Shown: positions 17,771 to 26,634 of the stretch, piece by piece
How the letters are laid out: each line of letters opens with the position of its first letter
Numbering within the stretch: the stretch's first letter is position 1
DNA from: Candidatus Blautia faecipullorum
GTDB lineage: Bacteria > Bacillota > Clostridia > Lachnospirales > Lachnospiraceae
Direction: 5' to 3'
Assembly: GCA_019115125.1 (NCBI GenBank)
Contig: DXEG01000064.1
Span: 1-64,000 of the forward strand
Length of the DNA: 64,000 nucleotides
Position numbers and translations under genes: made by a program
The notes under the pieces: model-generated
The model's input: only the letters and a program-made list of their open reading frames with translations
Databases searched by the model: none
Told to the model about the DNA's origin: nothing

Positions 17771-19429
17771 ATGAATCGCACAAGAAAGGTTTTGAAAAAG
17801 GCGGCGGCCGGATTCGCGGCTTCAGCGCTGGTTCTTTCCGGCGGCAGTACAGTATTCGCGGCGGCGTCCTATCAGGAAGCAGAGAAAGCGGCATTAGATA
17901 AATTGGTATCTGGTGCGGAGGCGTATTTGGATACTTACGCGGAGGAGCTGGACAAGGCCAAGGCTGGCAGCAATGCTGCAGTAACCCTGACTGCGGAGGA
18001 TGCGGGCAAATCTCTGCTGGGAATGATGACCGGCATGGATTTTTCCTGGCTGAATACCATTTCTATGGATATGGATGTATCGATCAAGGACAGCATTGAG
18101 GCCATGGCGGCAGACCTCCTTGTGAATGATACCGCGCTCTGTACGATGAACGCCATGATTGATATGTCGAATCTGACAGAATATCTCCAGATTCCTGAGC
18201 TTTCCCCGAGCTGGGTTATCCTGCCTATGACATTCACCACCGTGGACGAGTATGGGACGGAGCGTGCTGACGAGGCAATGCAGCAGTATTTCCAGACAAT
18301 GTCTGATATTATGAATGTGATTCCCGATTCAGCTACTGTAGGAACGCTTCTTGACCGGTACGGCAATATAATCATAGACAACATGACCGAGGGCGCTTCT
18401 GTGGAAGAAGAGGTTTCTGTGGAGGGAATCAGCGAGGAGTGTACGGCATATGAAGCGCAGATCACAGAGGCGGATCTGAATACCATTCTGGAAGAGGTAC
18501 TTACCACGGCAAAGGATGATCAGGAACTGAAAGCCCTGTTTGATTCCTGGGCGGAAGCAGGCGCTGCTGAAGAAGACAGTTATACACAGTTTCAGGCAGG
18601 CATAGAGGAGCTTTTAGCCGATATAGCGGAGGAGGATCCTGAGTCTGAGGCCGGCGCTCTGGTGTCCAGGCTCTGGACAAACGGAGACGGTAAGATAGTC
18701 GGACGTGAATTGTCTGTATCAGAGGGGACGGACAGTATTCCTGTGTTTACCTGGAAGCAGCCATCTCAGGACGGCAATTCCGCTCTTCTGATTGAGATTT
18801 CCACCGGCACAGATTCCATGACGCTGACAGGCTCCGGACAGTCTGCGGAAGGGCTTCTGAACGGAAATTATATTTTCGCCAGCAACGGTGTTGAAGCAGC
18901 CCATTTCGCAGTGGAAAATCTGGAAACAAAACCGGAAAAAACCGGATATATCAACGGAACTATTACGGTTTCCTTCCCGAACAATGGAACAGAAGAGAAT
19001 CCGAATCCGCTGGCAGGATTCGGCGCGGTGATCGCTATAATTTCAGACGCCGAAGCGGAAACCAGCCAGATAGATCTTACAATTACAAGTTCCGGAGCGC
19101 CGCTGGCAACACTGAGCATTTCGGAAGGCTATGGAGAAGGAGTGGAGACCACAGATCCTTCCTCTCTCGATGATGTATTAAGTGTGGAGAGCGACGAAGA
19201 TATGCTGGCATACATTCAGGGTATGGACTGGAGCAGCCTTCTGGAGAATGCGAAAGCAGCAGGTATTCCGGAGGAGCTGGTAACGCAGATTGACGCGGCT
19301 CTTCAGGCGGCCGTTGATGAAGCGTCCAGCCCGGAAGCTTCCGCGGACAGCGGGCTTACGGAGGAACCGGCTGAGGGCGCAGCGGAGGAGACTGCCCCTG
19401 CAGAGTCTGAAGACGGTGCTGCCGCTTGA
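17771..19429 (+). CDS. Secreted acidic protein of unknown function
   Basis: A 552-residue exported protein. The N terminus has a basic start (NRTRKVLKKAA), a hydrophobic core and an Ala-rich end around residue 33, a typical Sec signal peptide. The mature protein is acidic, with an alpha-helical first half and a beta-rich second half with many Ser/Thr and Gly residues. The last 40 residues are a low-complexity Ala/Glu/Ser tail. There is no LPXTG motif, lipobox or C-terminal membrane segment, so it is probably released or loosely wall-bound. No domain was recognised. AAAGGAGG precedes the ATG, and a terminator follows. Function unknown. Confidence 0.85.
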   Translation: MNRTRKVLKKAAAGFAASALVLSGGSTVFAAASYQEAEKAALDKLVSGAEAYLDTYAEELDKAKAGSNAAVTLTAEDAGKSLLGMMTGMDFSWLNTISMDMDVSIKDSIEAMAADLLVNDTALCTMNAMIDMSNLTEYLQIPELSPSWVILPMTFTTVDEYGTERADEAMQQYFQTMSDIMNVIPDSATVGTLLDRYGNIIIDNMTEGASVEEEVSVEGISEECTAYEAQITEADLNTILEEVLTTAKDDQELKALFDSWAEAGAAEEDSYTQFQAGIEELLADIAEEDPESEAGALVSRLWTNGDGKIVGRELSVSEGTDSIPVFTWKQPSQDGNSALLIEISTGTDSMTLTGSGQSAEGLLNGNYIFASNGVEAAHFAVENLETKPEKTGYINGTITVSFPNNGTEENPNPLAGFGAVIAIISDAEAETSQIDLTITSSGAPLATLSISEGYGEGVETTDPSSLDDVLSVESDEDMLAYIQGMDWSSLLENAKAAGIPEELVTQIDAALQAAVDEASSPEASADSGLTEEPAEGAAEETAPAESEDGAAA

Positions 19430-19540
19430 TGGTTTTGTCAGATGCTCTGAAGACGGAACCGCAGGTATAAGTGAATCGCTGGTGTTATAGGAAATTTATA
19501 CTTATGCACATAAATGCAGCAATGCGTTTCCTATGATATA

Positions 19541-19598
19541 AAAAGAGCTTTCCGCAGGAAAACGGCTGGCATATGCCGTCTCCGGAAAGCTCTTTTCA
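19541..19598 (+). terminator. Hairpin terminator after the secreted-protein gene
   Basis: AAAAGAGCTTTCCG (19541-19554) pairs with CGGAAAGCTCTTTT (19583-19596), with a smaller palindrome GGCATATGCC in the loop. Confidence 0.8.
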
Positions 19599-19616
19599 TG
19601 AAAACGGAGGTATAAG

Positions 19617-19976
19617 ATGGGATGTTTTGGTAATTTGTTATGGTTTGTCTTTGGAGGGGCGGTCAGCGGCCTGAGCTGGTGTCTGGCCGGCTGTCTCTGG
19701 TGTGTTACGGTGGTGGGGATCCCCATTGGCATGCAGTGCTTTAAGTTTGCCTCCCTCAGCTTTTTTCCCTTTGGGAAGGAAGTAAGATACGGGGGAGGGG
19801 CGGTTTCCCTGCTGGTGAATATTATATGGCTGGTTGTGTCCGGACTGCCGCTGGCGGCAGAGCACGCAGTATTGGGCTGCGTCCTTTGCGTTACGATCAT
19901 AGGGATTCCCTTTGGCCTCCAGCATTTTAAGCTGGCCAAGCTGGCGCTGATGCCGTTCGGAGCGGACGTATATTAA
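19617..19976 (+). CDS. yccF: YccF-family inner membrane protein
   Basis: A small membrane protein of 119 residues with two tandem YccF units. Each unit has a hydrophobic segment followed by a VGIPIG- or IGIPFG-type turn and a Q-x-FK-A-x-L motif. Four hydrophobic stretches are visible. The molecular function of the family is unknown. Start ATG 19617 is behind GGAGG. Its stop overlaps the end of the convergent capA gene by 4 bases. Confidence 0.88.
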   Translation: MGCFGNLLWFVFGGAVSGLSWCLAGCLWCVTVVGIPIGMQCFKFASLSFFPFGKEVRYGGGAVSLLVNIIWLVVSGLPLAAEHAVLGCVLCVTIIGIPFGLQHFKLAKLALMPFGADVY

Positions 19977-21235
19977 TCTGAGGAGGCAGGCGTGATCCAG
20001 GAGCTTCTCTCATTTATCTTGTTCATGATCCGGTCCGCCTCCTCGCCCTGTGCAGGGGTGGGCTGGTAATTGTTGTAGCCATATTCAGAGGAAATGGAGC
20101 AGGGGATGATATTTGTTATATTATCCTCTTTTACTCCGTTCTGATCTATCGTAAAGGTCTGCTGGAAGATCATACTGTCCATATCGCTGGGATAGGAGTT
20201 GCCTCCGAAACAGAAATTCCCCAGGCTGTAAACGATGTTTTTCCCTTTATATTCTTCAATTCCCTGGAGGACATGCGGATGGTGCCCGCAGACAAGATCC
20301 GCTCCCTCGTCTATAGCCAGCCGCCCAAGTGTGGTCTGGTTGCTGTCGGGAATTTCTTCTTTTTCATTTCCCCAGTGGAAGATCACGATAATAAGCTGGG
20401 CTCCGTCCTCCTTTACCCTGGCGATGTTCTGTTTTAACTGTTCTGTACGTTCAAGGTGATCATTCAGCTCATAGATACCAACAAGGCCCACCTTGACGCC
20501 TTTGATCTCCATTACCGCCGTTTCATCATAGCCGAAATGAACAATTTCTCTGGCGTCGAGAGCGGCGAGAGTATCGGTGAAGCTCTGTTCTCCATAGTCG
20601 TGGCTGTGATTGTTGGCCGTGTTGACTGCTTCGATATCTCCGGACGTAAGTATATCGGCAAATTCGGCCGGGGCCTTAAACGCGAACTGCTTGTCCTCCC
20701 GTTCCTCGGAATCTGTGAGCGTGCCTTCGAAGTTCGCCACGGTAAGGTCGTCCTCAGAAAAAATACTCTTTACATTTGAAAAAAAGTAATCGGCTCCGTA
20801 ATTCTCATAGTAGGCGTTCAGACTGGTATCATAATCGAAGCTTTCGTCCGTACCCAGCGTACAGTCTCCGACTACGCTGACAGTTAAGGATACCGGTTCC
20901 GCGGGAAGGCCGGAATCCGTCTCGGTTTTGCCGTCTTCTCCTGTATTTTGAGATTCATCAGGATCTTCGGAAGCGTTTTTTACTCCGGTATTCGTACCGG
21001 CATTTTTATTTGTATCAACGGAAGCTGAAGAAGTGGCCTCCTCTGCCTTTTTAGAAGCGCAGCCCCGGACAGCCAGGACGAGAAGGAGAAGGAGCAGAAC
21101 CACGCCGCCGGCCAGAGCCGCGGTGAGCTGCTTTTTCCGCTGCCTCTGATAATATCGCGACTTGCGGTATAAATTTTTCTTTCCGGATCTGTGTACAGAA
21201 GTATTTCTTCTTTTTTTCTTATGTATATCGCTCAT
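19973..21235 (-). CDS. capA: CapA-family metallophosphatase-like protein, membrane-anchored
   Basis: A 420-residue protein with a strongly basic N terminus, one membrane segment (about residues 37-58) and an acidic Ser/Glu linker, followed by an extracytoplasmic CapA (PGA_cap) domain. Domain signatures are VVGDCTLGTDESF, TVANFEGTLTDSE, NTANNHSHDYG, VIFHWGNE and CGHHPHVLQG, the His/Asp/Asn set of calcineurin-like enzymes. In Bacillus, CapA takes part in poly-gamma-glutamate capsule synthesis, but no capBC genes are nearby. A surface-polymer role is only inferred. ATG at 21235 is behind GGGGG. Confidence 0.88.
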   Translation of the reverse strand: MSDIHKKKRRNTSVHRSGKKNLYRKSRYYQRQRKKQLTAALAGGVVLLLLLLVLAVRGCASKKAEEATSSASVDTNKNAGTNTGVKNASEDPDESQNTGEDGKTETDSGLPAEPVSLTVSVVGDCTLGTDESFDYDTSLNAYYENYGADYFFSNVKSIFSEDDLTVANFEGTLTDSEEREDKQFAFKAPAEFADILTSGDIEAVNTANNHSHDYGEQSFTDTLAALDAREIVHFGYDETAVMEIKGVKVGLVGIYELNDHLERTEQLKQNIARVKEDGAQLIIVIFHWGNEKEEIPDSNQTTLGRLAIDEGADLVCGHHPHVLQGIEEYKGKNIVYSLGNFCFGGNSYPSDMDSMIFQQTFTIDQNGVKEDNITNIIPCSISSEYGYNNYQPTPAQGEEADRIMNKINERSSWITPASSD

Positions 21236-21267
21236 ATTACCCCCTGATTTCTTATATAAGCTATTTT

Positions 21268-21450
21268 GTATGTCCCTTGTACAGAGAGCGCGGCGCCAGT
21301 TTACGACATGCGTTACCTCTTTTTGCTGACGCTGATTTCAGTATATGAATTTTTACAGCGTCCGTCAAGAAGCTGTTTGCGTCTGACGCTTTCATTTTGC
21401 CTCATTACCCTCTCCGTACAAGGACCGTATGTGCTCCTGTACAGAGCGGG
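21268..21450. repeat. Degenerate relative of the 278-bp inverted-repeat element
   Basis: GTATGTCCCTTGTACAGAGAG (first 20 bases at 21268-21287) is inverted relative to CTCTCCGTACAAGGAC at 21410-21425. A third end-like copy, GCTCCTGTACAGAGCGGG, sits at 21433-21450. The ends resemble the terminal repeats of the element at 23487-23764. This lies in the 413-base gap between capA and nfo, where no gene was seen. Confidence 0.6.
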
Positions 21451-21504
21451 AATGCTTATGCCTGCGTTTTCATTTGCTGATAATCCACAGGTCTCTTAAA
21501 AAGT

Positions 21505-21554
21505 AACAGGTCAGCCCGCACCATTCGTAAAGCCGCACTGCGTGCTTACTGCGG
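21505..21554 (-). repeat. Dispersed repeat, right-half copy B
   Basis: Read on the minus strand it begins GCCGCAGTAAGCACGCAG and continues through TTTACGAATGGTGCGGGCTG, like copies at 15402 and 50775. It lies just upstream of the nfo promoter region. Confidence 0.8.
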
Positions 21555-21648
21555 CGGGACTGGAATTCTCCCCTCATGTCTGGTATAATAACGTGGCGGA
21601 ACGCAAGTTCAGAAATAAAAAATAAGAGATAAGAAATGGAGAGAAGTC

Positions 21649-22491
21649 ATGTTATATATAGGGAATCATACAACATCCTCAAAGGGCTATGAAAAAATGG
21701 CCCGTCAGATGATCGCCAATGGAGGAAATACTTTTGCTTTTTTTACCCGCAACCCGAGAGGAGGAAAAGCGAAGGAGATTGATGAAGCGGACGTACAGAA
21801 ATATCGTGCTCTCGCGGAGGAATATGGTTTTGGAAAGATTGTGGCTCATGCGCCGTACACTCTGAATGCCTGCGCGGCGAAGGAAAATCTCCGGGATTTT
21901 GCCAGAGAGACAATGGCCGACGATCTGAAGCGGATGGAGTATACTCCGGGGAATTACTACAATTTTCATCCCGGAAGCCATGTGGGACAGGGAGCAGAGG
22001 AAGGAATCCGGAAGATCTCGGAGATCCTAAATCAGGTGCTGACTGCGGAGCAGACGACCACGGTTCTTCTGGAAACGATGTCCGGCAAAGGTTCGGAGGT
22101 TGGAAGAAGCTTTCAGGAGATTCGGGAAATTCTGGAATTGGTAGAGAAAAAAGAGAAGATGGGCGTGTGTCTGGATACCTGCCACGTCTGGGACGGCGGA
22201 TATGATATTGTCAACGATCTGGACGGAGTTTTAAAAGAATTTGACGAAATCATCGGTCTTGAAAGACTGAAGGCAATACATCTCAACGACAGTCTCAACG
22301 GTCTCGGAAGCCACAAAGACCGCCATGCGAAAATTGGGGAAGGGCAGATCGGAATGGAGGCCCTGGTGAGAGTTGTGCGTCATCCGGCCCTTCAGGGGCT
22401 TCCGTTCATTCTGGAAACCCCTAATGACGATGAAGGGTGGACGAGAGAGATCAGTCTGCTGAGAGAATCAGCCGCGGACCTCGTTCTTTAA
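21649..22491 (+). CDS. nfo: Endonuclease IV (AP endonuclease)
   Basis: Cleaves DNA at abasic sites in base excision repair. The 280-residue TIM barrel carries the metal ligands of the family: [55 protein letters not shown] and [19 protein letters not shown] precedes the ATG. A TATAAT at 21584-21589 may be the -10 box. The 3-prime end overlaps the convergent hydroxyacid dehydrogenase gene by 24 bases, so no terminator separates them. Confidence 0.95.
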   Translation: MLYIGNHTTSSKGYEKMARQMIANGGNTFAFFTRNPRGGKAKEIDEADVQKYRALAEEYGFGKIVAHAPYTLNACAAKENLRDFARETMADDLKRMEYTPGNYYNFHPGSHVGQGAEEGIRKISEILNQVLTAEQTTTVLLETMSGKGSEVGRSFQEIREILELVEKKEKMGVCLDTCHVWDGGYDIVNDLDGVLKEFDEIIGLERLKAIHLNDSLNGLGSHKDRHAKIGEGQIGMEALVRVVRHPALQGLPFILETPNDDEGWTREISLLRESAADLVL

Positions 22492-23457
22492 TTCTTTGCC
22501 GTCGCGGAAGGCCGCCGCGTTTTGGAGAGTGGTTTCCGCAATGTTGGTAAGAGCCTCCTCTGTAAAAAATCCCTGATGGGAAGTCATTGCCACATTGGGG
22601 AAGGAGAGGAGTCTCTGGATGGTGGAGCTCTGAAGGATACGCTCCGACATATCCTCATATACAAAATCAGTCTCTTCTTCGTATACGTCAAGTCCCACCG
22701 CGTAGAACTTGTGATCTCGGATCCCGGCGATGAGGTCGTCTGTTTTGATGAGGCCGCCCCGGGAGGTGTTGACAAGGATCACGCCGTCCTTCATTTTTGC
22801 GATAGACTCTTCATTGATGAGATGATGGGTCTCCTCTGTAAGAGGGCAGTGGAGGCTGATAAGATCACTTCTCCGGAAAATTTCGTCCAAAGAAACATAT
22901 TCCAGAAAATCAAGCTCTTTATTGGGATAGAGATCGTAAGCAAGAACCTTCATGCCAAAGCCTCTGCATATTCTTGCCATGGCAAGTCCGATCTTTCCGG
23001 TGCCTACGATGCCCGCTGTCTTCTGGTAGAGGTTTACGCCCATCAGTCCATTCAGGGCAAAATTATTTTCGCGGCATTTGATGTAGGCCTTGTGTGTGTG
23101 GCGGTTGGCGGTAAGGACAAGAGCCATGGCGTGCTCCGCCACAGCCTCCGGAGAGTAGCCGGGCACACGGAGAACCTTGATCCCGTATTTTTCCGCGGTT
23201 TTTAAATCTACGTTATTATAGCCCGCGCACCGCATAAGGATTACTTTTACGCCCTGTCTGTGCAGCTCTTCAATGACGGCAGTACCCAGGTCCGCGTTTA
23301 CGAAGGCGCAGATGCCGTCGTAGCCTCCCGCCAGAGACGCGGTTTCCTCGTGGATGTTCGCCTCAATGAATTTGATGGAGATTCCCGGATATTCCGGGGC
23401 CAGCTTGTCGAAGAACTGCTGGTCATAGTCTTTTGTCCCGTAAAACAGAATTTTCAT
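22468..23457 (-). CDS. D-2-hydroxyacid dehydrogenase, probably D-lactate dehydrogenase
   Basis: NADH-dependent reduction of pyruvate or a related 2-oxoacid. The Rossmann motif is [12 protein letters not shown] near residue 150. The catalytic triad is seen as Arg in NTSRGGLIK, Glu in DVYEEE and His in TSHQGFF. The 329-residue length and the ELKYV-free, [14 protein letters not shown] region fit the LdhA group. D-lactate as product is inferred from family resemblance. An AGGAGG site precedes the ATG. It is tail-to-tail with nfo. Confidence 0.9.
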   Translation of the reverse strand: MKILFYGTKDYDQQFFDKLAPEYPGISIKFIEANIHEETASLAGGYDGICAFVNADLGTAVIEELHRQGVKVILMRCAGYNNVDLKTAEKYGIKVLRVPGYSPEAVAEHAMALVLTANRHTHKAYIKCRENNFALNGLMGVNLYQKTAGIVGTGKIGLAMARICRGFGMKVLAYDLYPNKELDFLEYVSLDEIFRRSDLISLHCPLTEETHHLINEESIAKMKDGVILVNTSRGGLIKTDDLIAGIRDHKFYAVGLDVYEEETDFVYEDMSERILQSSTIQRLLSFPNVAMTSHQGFFTEEALTNIAETTLQNAAAFRDGKELKNEVRG

Positions 23458-23486
23458 AAATACCTCCTTTTATTGTGATGATTTAT

Positions 23487-23764
23487 TACCCTCTCTTTAC
23501 AAGGACACACACGCCTCAATCCATGATATTTTCGGGATTTGCGGTGTTATCCTCAATCGGCGTACGTCCAGTACGCCTCAATCGTCTGCCTTACAAATCA
23601 CGAAAATCTTCATGGTTGAGGTCACAGAGTCGAAAAGAGATAAATTTTGTGCCCTGCAAGGCACTTGAGTGAAGCGTACCGCGTGGTACGCTGATTGAAA
23701 GTAACACAGCAGGACGCAAAATTTACTCTTTATCGACCGTGTGTGCTCTTGTAAAGAGAGGGTA
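23487..23764. mobile_element. 278-bp MITE-like element with 27-bp terminal inverted repeats and two internal arms
   Basis: The terminal repeats 23487-23513 and 23738-23764 match at 25 of 27 positions by hand alignment. Between them lie two long imperfect stem-loops of nearly equal size. Arm 1 is 23515-23620 with an inner hairpin at 23559-23577; arm 2 is 23630-23736 with an inner hairpin at 23674-23691. The whole folds as a cloverleaf. The element starts and ends with TA, consistent with a TA target duplication. It has no coding capacity. It occupies most of the gap 23458-23904, whose remainder shows no gene. Confidence 0.75.
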
Positions 23765-23904
23765 GTTTCCCTTATCTACTATGGTAAGATTTCCCGTAAT
23801 CCGGTATTTATACAGGTTATCTTCTGACATTCATGACTGCCAGCGATAAAACGCTCCGCTAAGGATCGCACTGCGGCGGAGAAGAAATATGCCGGGCTTT
23901 ATGT

Positions 23905-25176
23905 TCAGCCCAGGCTGTAAAGATCTTTATAAAAATCAGGATAGGAGATATTCACACAGTCCCAGTCCTGGATATCCAGACTTCCCTCACAGACGGTTCC
24001 GGCCACAGCGAAGGACATGGCCACTCTGTGATCCAGATGGGGATCGATCACAGCGCCGTGAAGAGGCTTCCCGCCATGTATGATCATTCCGTCCTCTGTT
24101 CCCTCAATATCGGCGCCCATTCGTTTCAGGTTTTCCACCATGACCGCGATGCGGTCGGATTCTTTGACCTTTAGTTCGCCTGCGTCCCGGATAATGGTGG
24201 TGCCCTCCGCGAAGGCCGCCATTACGGCAAGAACCGGGATTTCATCAATGAGCGTGGGAATCTCCGCTCCCTCTATAACCGTCCCGCGAAGGCTGCTGGA
24301 TCGCACGAGAAGATCGGCGGTAGGCTCTCCTGTGTGGTTTTCATTGAGAAGCTCAATGTCGGCGCCCATCTGGCGGCAGATCTTCAGAATTCCGGCCCGT
24401 GTCGGATTGATGCCTACGTTTTTCAGAAGGATTTCGCTGTTGGGAGCGAGAAGCCCCGCGGCAATGAAATAGGCGGCGGAGGAGATATCTCCCGGCACCA
24501 GGACTTCTCTTGCGCGAAGCTCCGGTTCAGGCAGAATCGAAGCGGTGGTTCCCTGTGAGGTTACGTTCGCCCCGAAATAATTCAGCATGATCTCCGTATG
24601 GTTTCTGGAGAGAAAAGGCTCTGTAACGCTGGTAGGGCCGTCCGCGTACATTCCTGCGAGAAGAACACAGGATTTTACCTGGGCGGAGGCCACCGGAGAA
24701 GTATAGTGAATGGCGTGAAGCCTGCGCCCCACGATCCTCAGGGGCAGACAGCCGTTGTCTCTATGGCTTCTGATGTCGGCGCCCATGGCGGACAGAGGAT
24801 CCATGATCCGCTTCATAGGGCGGCCGCGGAGAGAATCGTCCCCGTCCAGTTCGGAGATGAATTTCTGCCCTGAGAGAATACCGGCGATAAGCCGGGTAGT
24901 AGTGCCGCTGTTTCCTGCGTTGAGGATTTCGCGGGGAGAATTCAGTCCCCGCAGACCATTGCCGTGTACCAGAATTTCTGATCCGTTCCTTTCTATTTCA
25001 ATTCCCATTCTGCGGAAGCAGGAAATCGTAGAAAGACAGTCCGCCCCTTCCAGAAAATGAGAAATCCGGGTGGTTCCGTCGGCAAGGGCGCCGAACATGA
25101 CCGCTCTGTGTGAAATAGATTTGTCGCCGGGGACGGCAAGCGTTCCCCGCAGTCCCTGCTGTTTCTTTATTTCCAT
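23905..25176 (-). CDS. aroA: 3-phosphoshikimate 1-carboxyvinyltransferase (EPSP synthase)
   Basis: Transfers enolpyruvate from PEP to shikimate-3-phosphate in aromatic amino-acid synthesis. The 423-residue product has PGDKSISHRAVMFGALA at the N terminus, GNSGTTTRL near residue 90, and DEIPVLAVMAAFAEG followed by GELKVKESDRI near 305-340, the substrate-binding signatures of the family. It begins 10 bases after tyrA on the same strand, so the two form an aromatic operon. The ribosome site is weak (GGTAGG), which may mean coupling to tyrA translation. Confidence 0.96.
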   Translation of the reverse strand: MEIKKQQGLRGTLAVPGDKSISHRAVMFGALADGTTRISHFLEGADCLSTISCFRRMGIEIERNGSEILVHGNGLRGLNSPREILNAGNSGTTTRLIAGILSGQKFISELDGDDSLRGRPMKRIMDPLSAMGADIRSHRDNGCLPLRIVGRRLHAIHYTSPVASAQVKSCVLLAGMYADGPTSVTEPFLSRNHTEIMLNYFGANVTSQGTTASILPEPELRAREVLVPGDISSAAYFIAAGLLAPNSEILLKNVGINPTRAGILKICRQMGADIELLNENHTGEPTADLLVRSSSLRGTVIEGAEIPTLIDEIPVLAVMAAFAEGTTIIRDAGELKVKESDRIAVMVENLKRMGADIEGTEDGMIIHGGKPLHGAVIDPHLDHRVAMSFAVAGTVCEGSLDIQDWDCVNISYPDFYKDLYSLG

Positions 25177-25186
25177 AAATTTTTAC

Positions 25187-26278
25187 CTACCGTTCATATA
25201 TGATGTAATTTCGTTTCCTCAGAAGCACGGCGCCTCTTTTCATTGCGTCCTCCTGGTAAAACTCTATTTTCAGCACGCCCTGCTCGAACTCCCGGTTGTG
25301 GATGATGCCGATGTTTTTGATGCTGATATTGTCCATAGCGAGGATCGTGGCGATAGTGGCGATCCCGCCGGCTTCGTCCACGATATCCACATAGAGCACA
25401 TAGGCTTTTGTGATCAGGCCGCTTGAGGTGACGTCGATGGAATCCCGGTAATCCCTGGAGCTCGCAAACATCTGGTAAAGATTATCCGCTTCCTGGTTAT
25501 CGATGGAGCAGCGGATCTGAATCAGCATACGGATGTATTCGTCCAGCACGGAGGAAATATTGCTGCTGTTTTCTATGCAGATCTGCTGCCACATGACGGG
25601 AGAGGAGGATGCGATCCGGGTGATATCCCGGAAACCTCCGGCCGCGATGGTTTTCATATATTCGGCGTCGTTGTCCAGGGCGTTGACCAGATTTACAAGA
25701 GAGGAAGCGATGATATGCGGCAGATGACTGACGCCGGCGGTGATAAAGTCATGCTCCTCCGCGGTAAGCACCATAGGGATTGCCCCCAGGGAATCGATCA
25801 GCTCGGAAAATTCCGTCAGCTTTTCCAGAGGGACTTCCCCTCCGGGAGTCAGAATATAATATGCGTTTTCCAGAAGATGATCGGAGGAATTAGAAAAGCC
25901 GGACCGCTCAGAGCCCGCCATGGGATGTCCGCCAATGAAGCAGCGGTCCATTCCAAGCTCCTCCACAGCCTGATGGATGGGCCCTTTCACACTGCCCGCA
26001 TCGGTGATGACGCAGGTATCGGAGACGATATCCTTCAGATATTTCAGGTATTCGATATTATACTCTACCGGAGCGCAGAGAAAAATGTAATCGCACAGAC
26101 GATAGCGGTCGTCCTCCGCTTCCAGTATGCCGTCGATCACGCCGCTCTGCAGGGCGGCGGCCAGAGTCTCCCTATGTCTGGTATATGCCAGAATATGATA
26201 ATCCGGATGAAATTTCCGTATCGTTTTCGCGATAGATCCGCCGATCAGGCCAAGTCCGATAAAACCAATGGTTTTCAT
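25187..26278 (-). CDS. tyrA: Prephenate dehydrogenase with ACT domain
   Basis: NAD-dependent oxidative decarboxylation of prephenate to 4-hydroxyphenylpyruvate in tyrosine synthesis. IGFIGLGLIGGSIAKTIRK is the nucleotide-binding turn, GGHPMAGSERSGF and SHLPHIIASSLV are catalytic-domain signatures. The last 75 residues, from YVLYVDIVDEAGG, form an ACT domain likely to bind tyrosine for feedback inhibition (family knowledge). AAAGGAAG precedes the ATG. First gene of the tyrA-aroA unit. Product 363 aa. Confidence 0.95.
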   Translation of the reverse strand: MKTIGFIGLGLIGGSIAKTIRKFHPDYHILAYTRHRETLAAALQSGVIDGILEAEDDRYRLCDYIFLCAPVEYNIEYLKYLKDIVSDTCVITDAGSVKGPIHQAVEELGMDRCFIGGHPMAGSERSGFSNSSDHLLENAYYILTPGGEVPLEKLTEFSELIDSLGAIPMVLTAEEHDFITAGVSHLPHIIASSLVNLVNALDNDAEYMKTIAAGGFRDITRIASSSPVMWQQICIENSSNISSVLDEYIRMLIQIRCSIDNQEADNLYQMFASSRDYRDSIDVTSSGLITKAYVLYVDIVDEAGGIATIATILAMDNISIKNIGIIHNREFEQGVLKIEFYQEDAMKRGAVLLRKRNYIIYER

Positions 26279-26571
26279 ATGTATAAGCTTCCTTTCCCAC
26301 CTGCATGGATCATTTAAACTTATGCAGGAACCTCTCAGCCTATTTTAAAATATAGATTATAAAAAGTCAAATGATAGGCATGGATTGTTCAGCCATACAG
26401 TGGGTGTTGCAGTTCACAGGTATCAGTGAACTGCAACCCGGTCTGTGAACTTTCAGCGGGTGAAATGCCGTGGCGAAACAGCAGCAAGGCTTTTTATTAG
26501 GAAATATGTGAAATATTGGGAAAATTATATAGGATTTTGTGAAAAAAAGTTGTTAAAATTATATAAAATAC
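26279..26571. other. Gap between tyrA and the EF-G-like gene: repeat fragment and perfect hairpin
   Basis: No gene was seen. GTTCAGCCATACAGTG at 26387-26402 is identical to the left end of the repeat at 50664. A 12-bp perfect stem, GTTGCAGTTCAC (26406-26417) with GTGAACTGCAAC (26426-26437) and an 8-base loop, follows at once. The gap separates two divergent genes, so it also holds the tyrA promoter, which could not be assigned. Confidence 0.6.
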
Positions 26572-26600
26572 TTGAAAAACATCTTGTCTTTTAGTAAAAT
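26572..26600 (+). promoter_or_regulatory. Promoter of the EF-G-like gene
   Basis: TTGAAA (26572-26577), a 17-base spacer and TAAAAT (26595-26600). The leader is about 30 bases with GGGAGG before the ATG. Confidence 0.75.
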
Positions 26601-26634
26601 ATGAACATATCAGACAAACAGGGAGGTATTACAT

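Noticed and set aside
21266-21499. A 77-codon ORF between capA and nfo
   Set aside because: It lies over the decayed inverted-repeat element and has no ribosome site.
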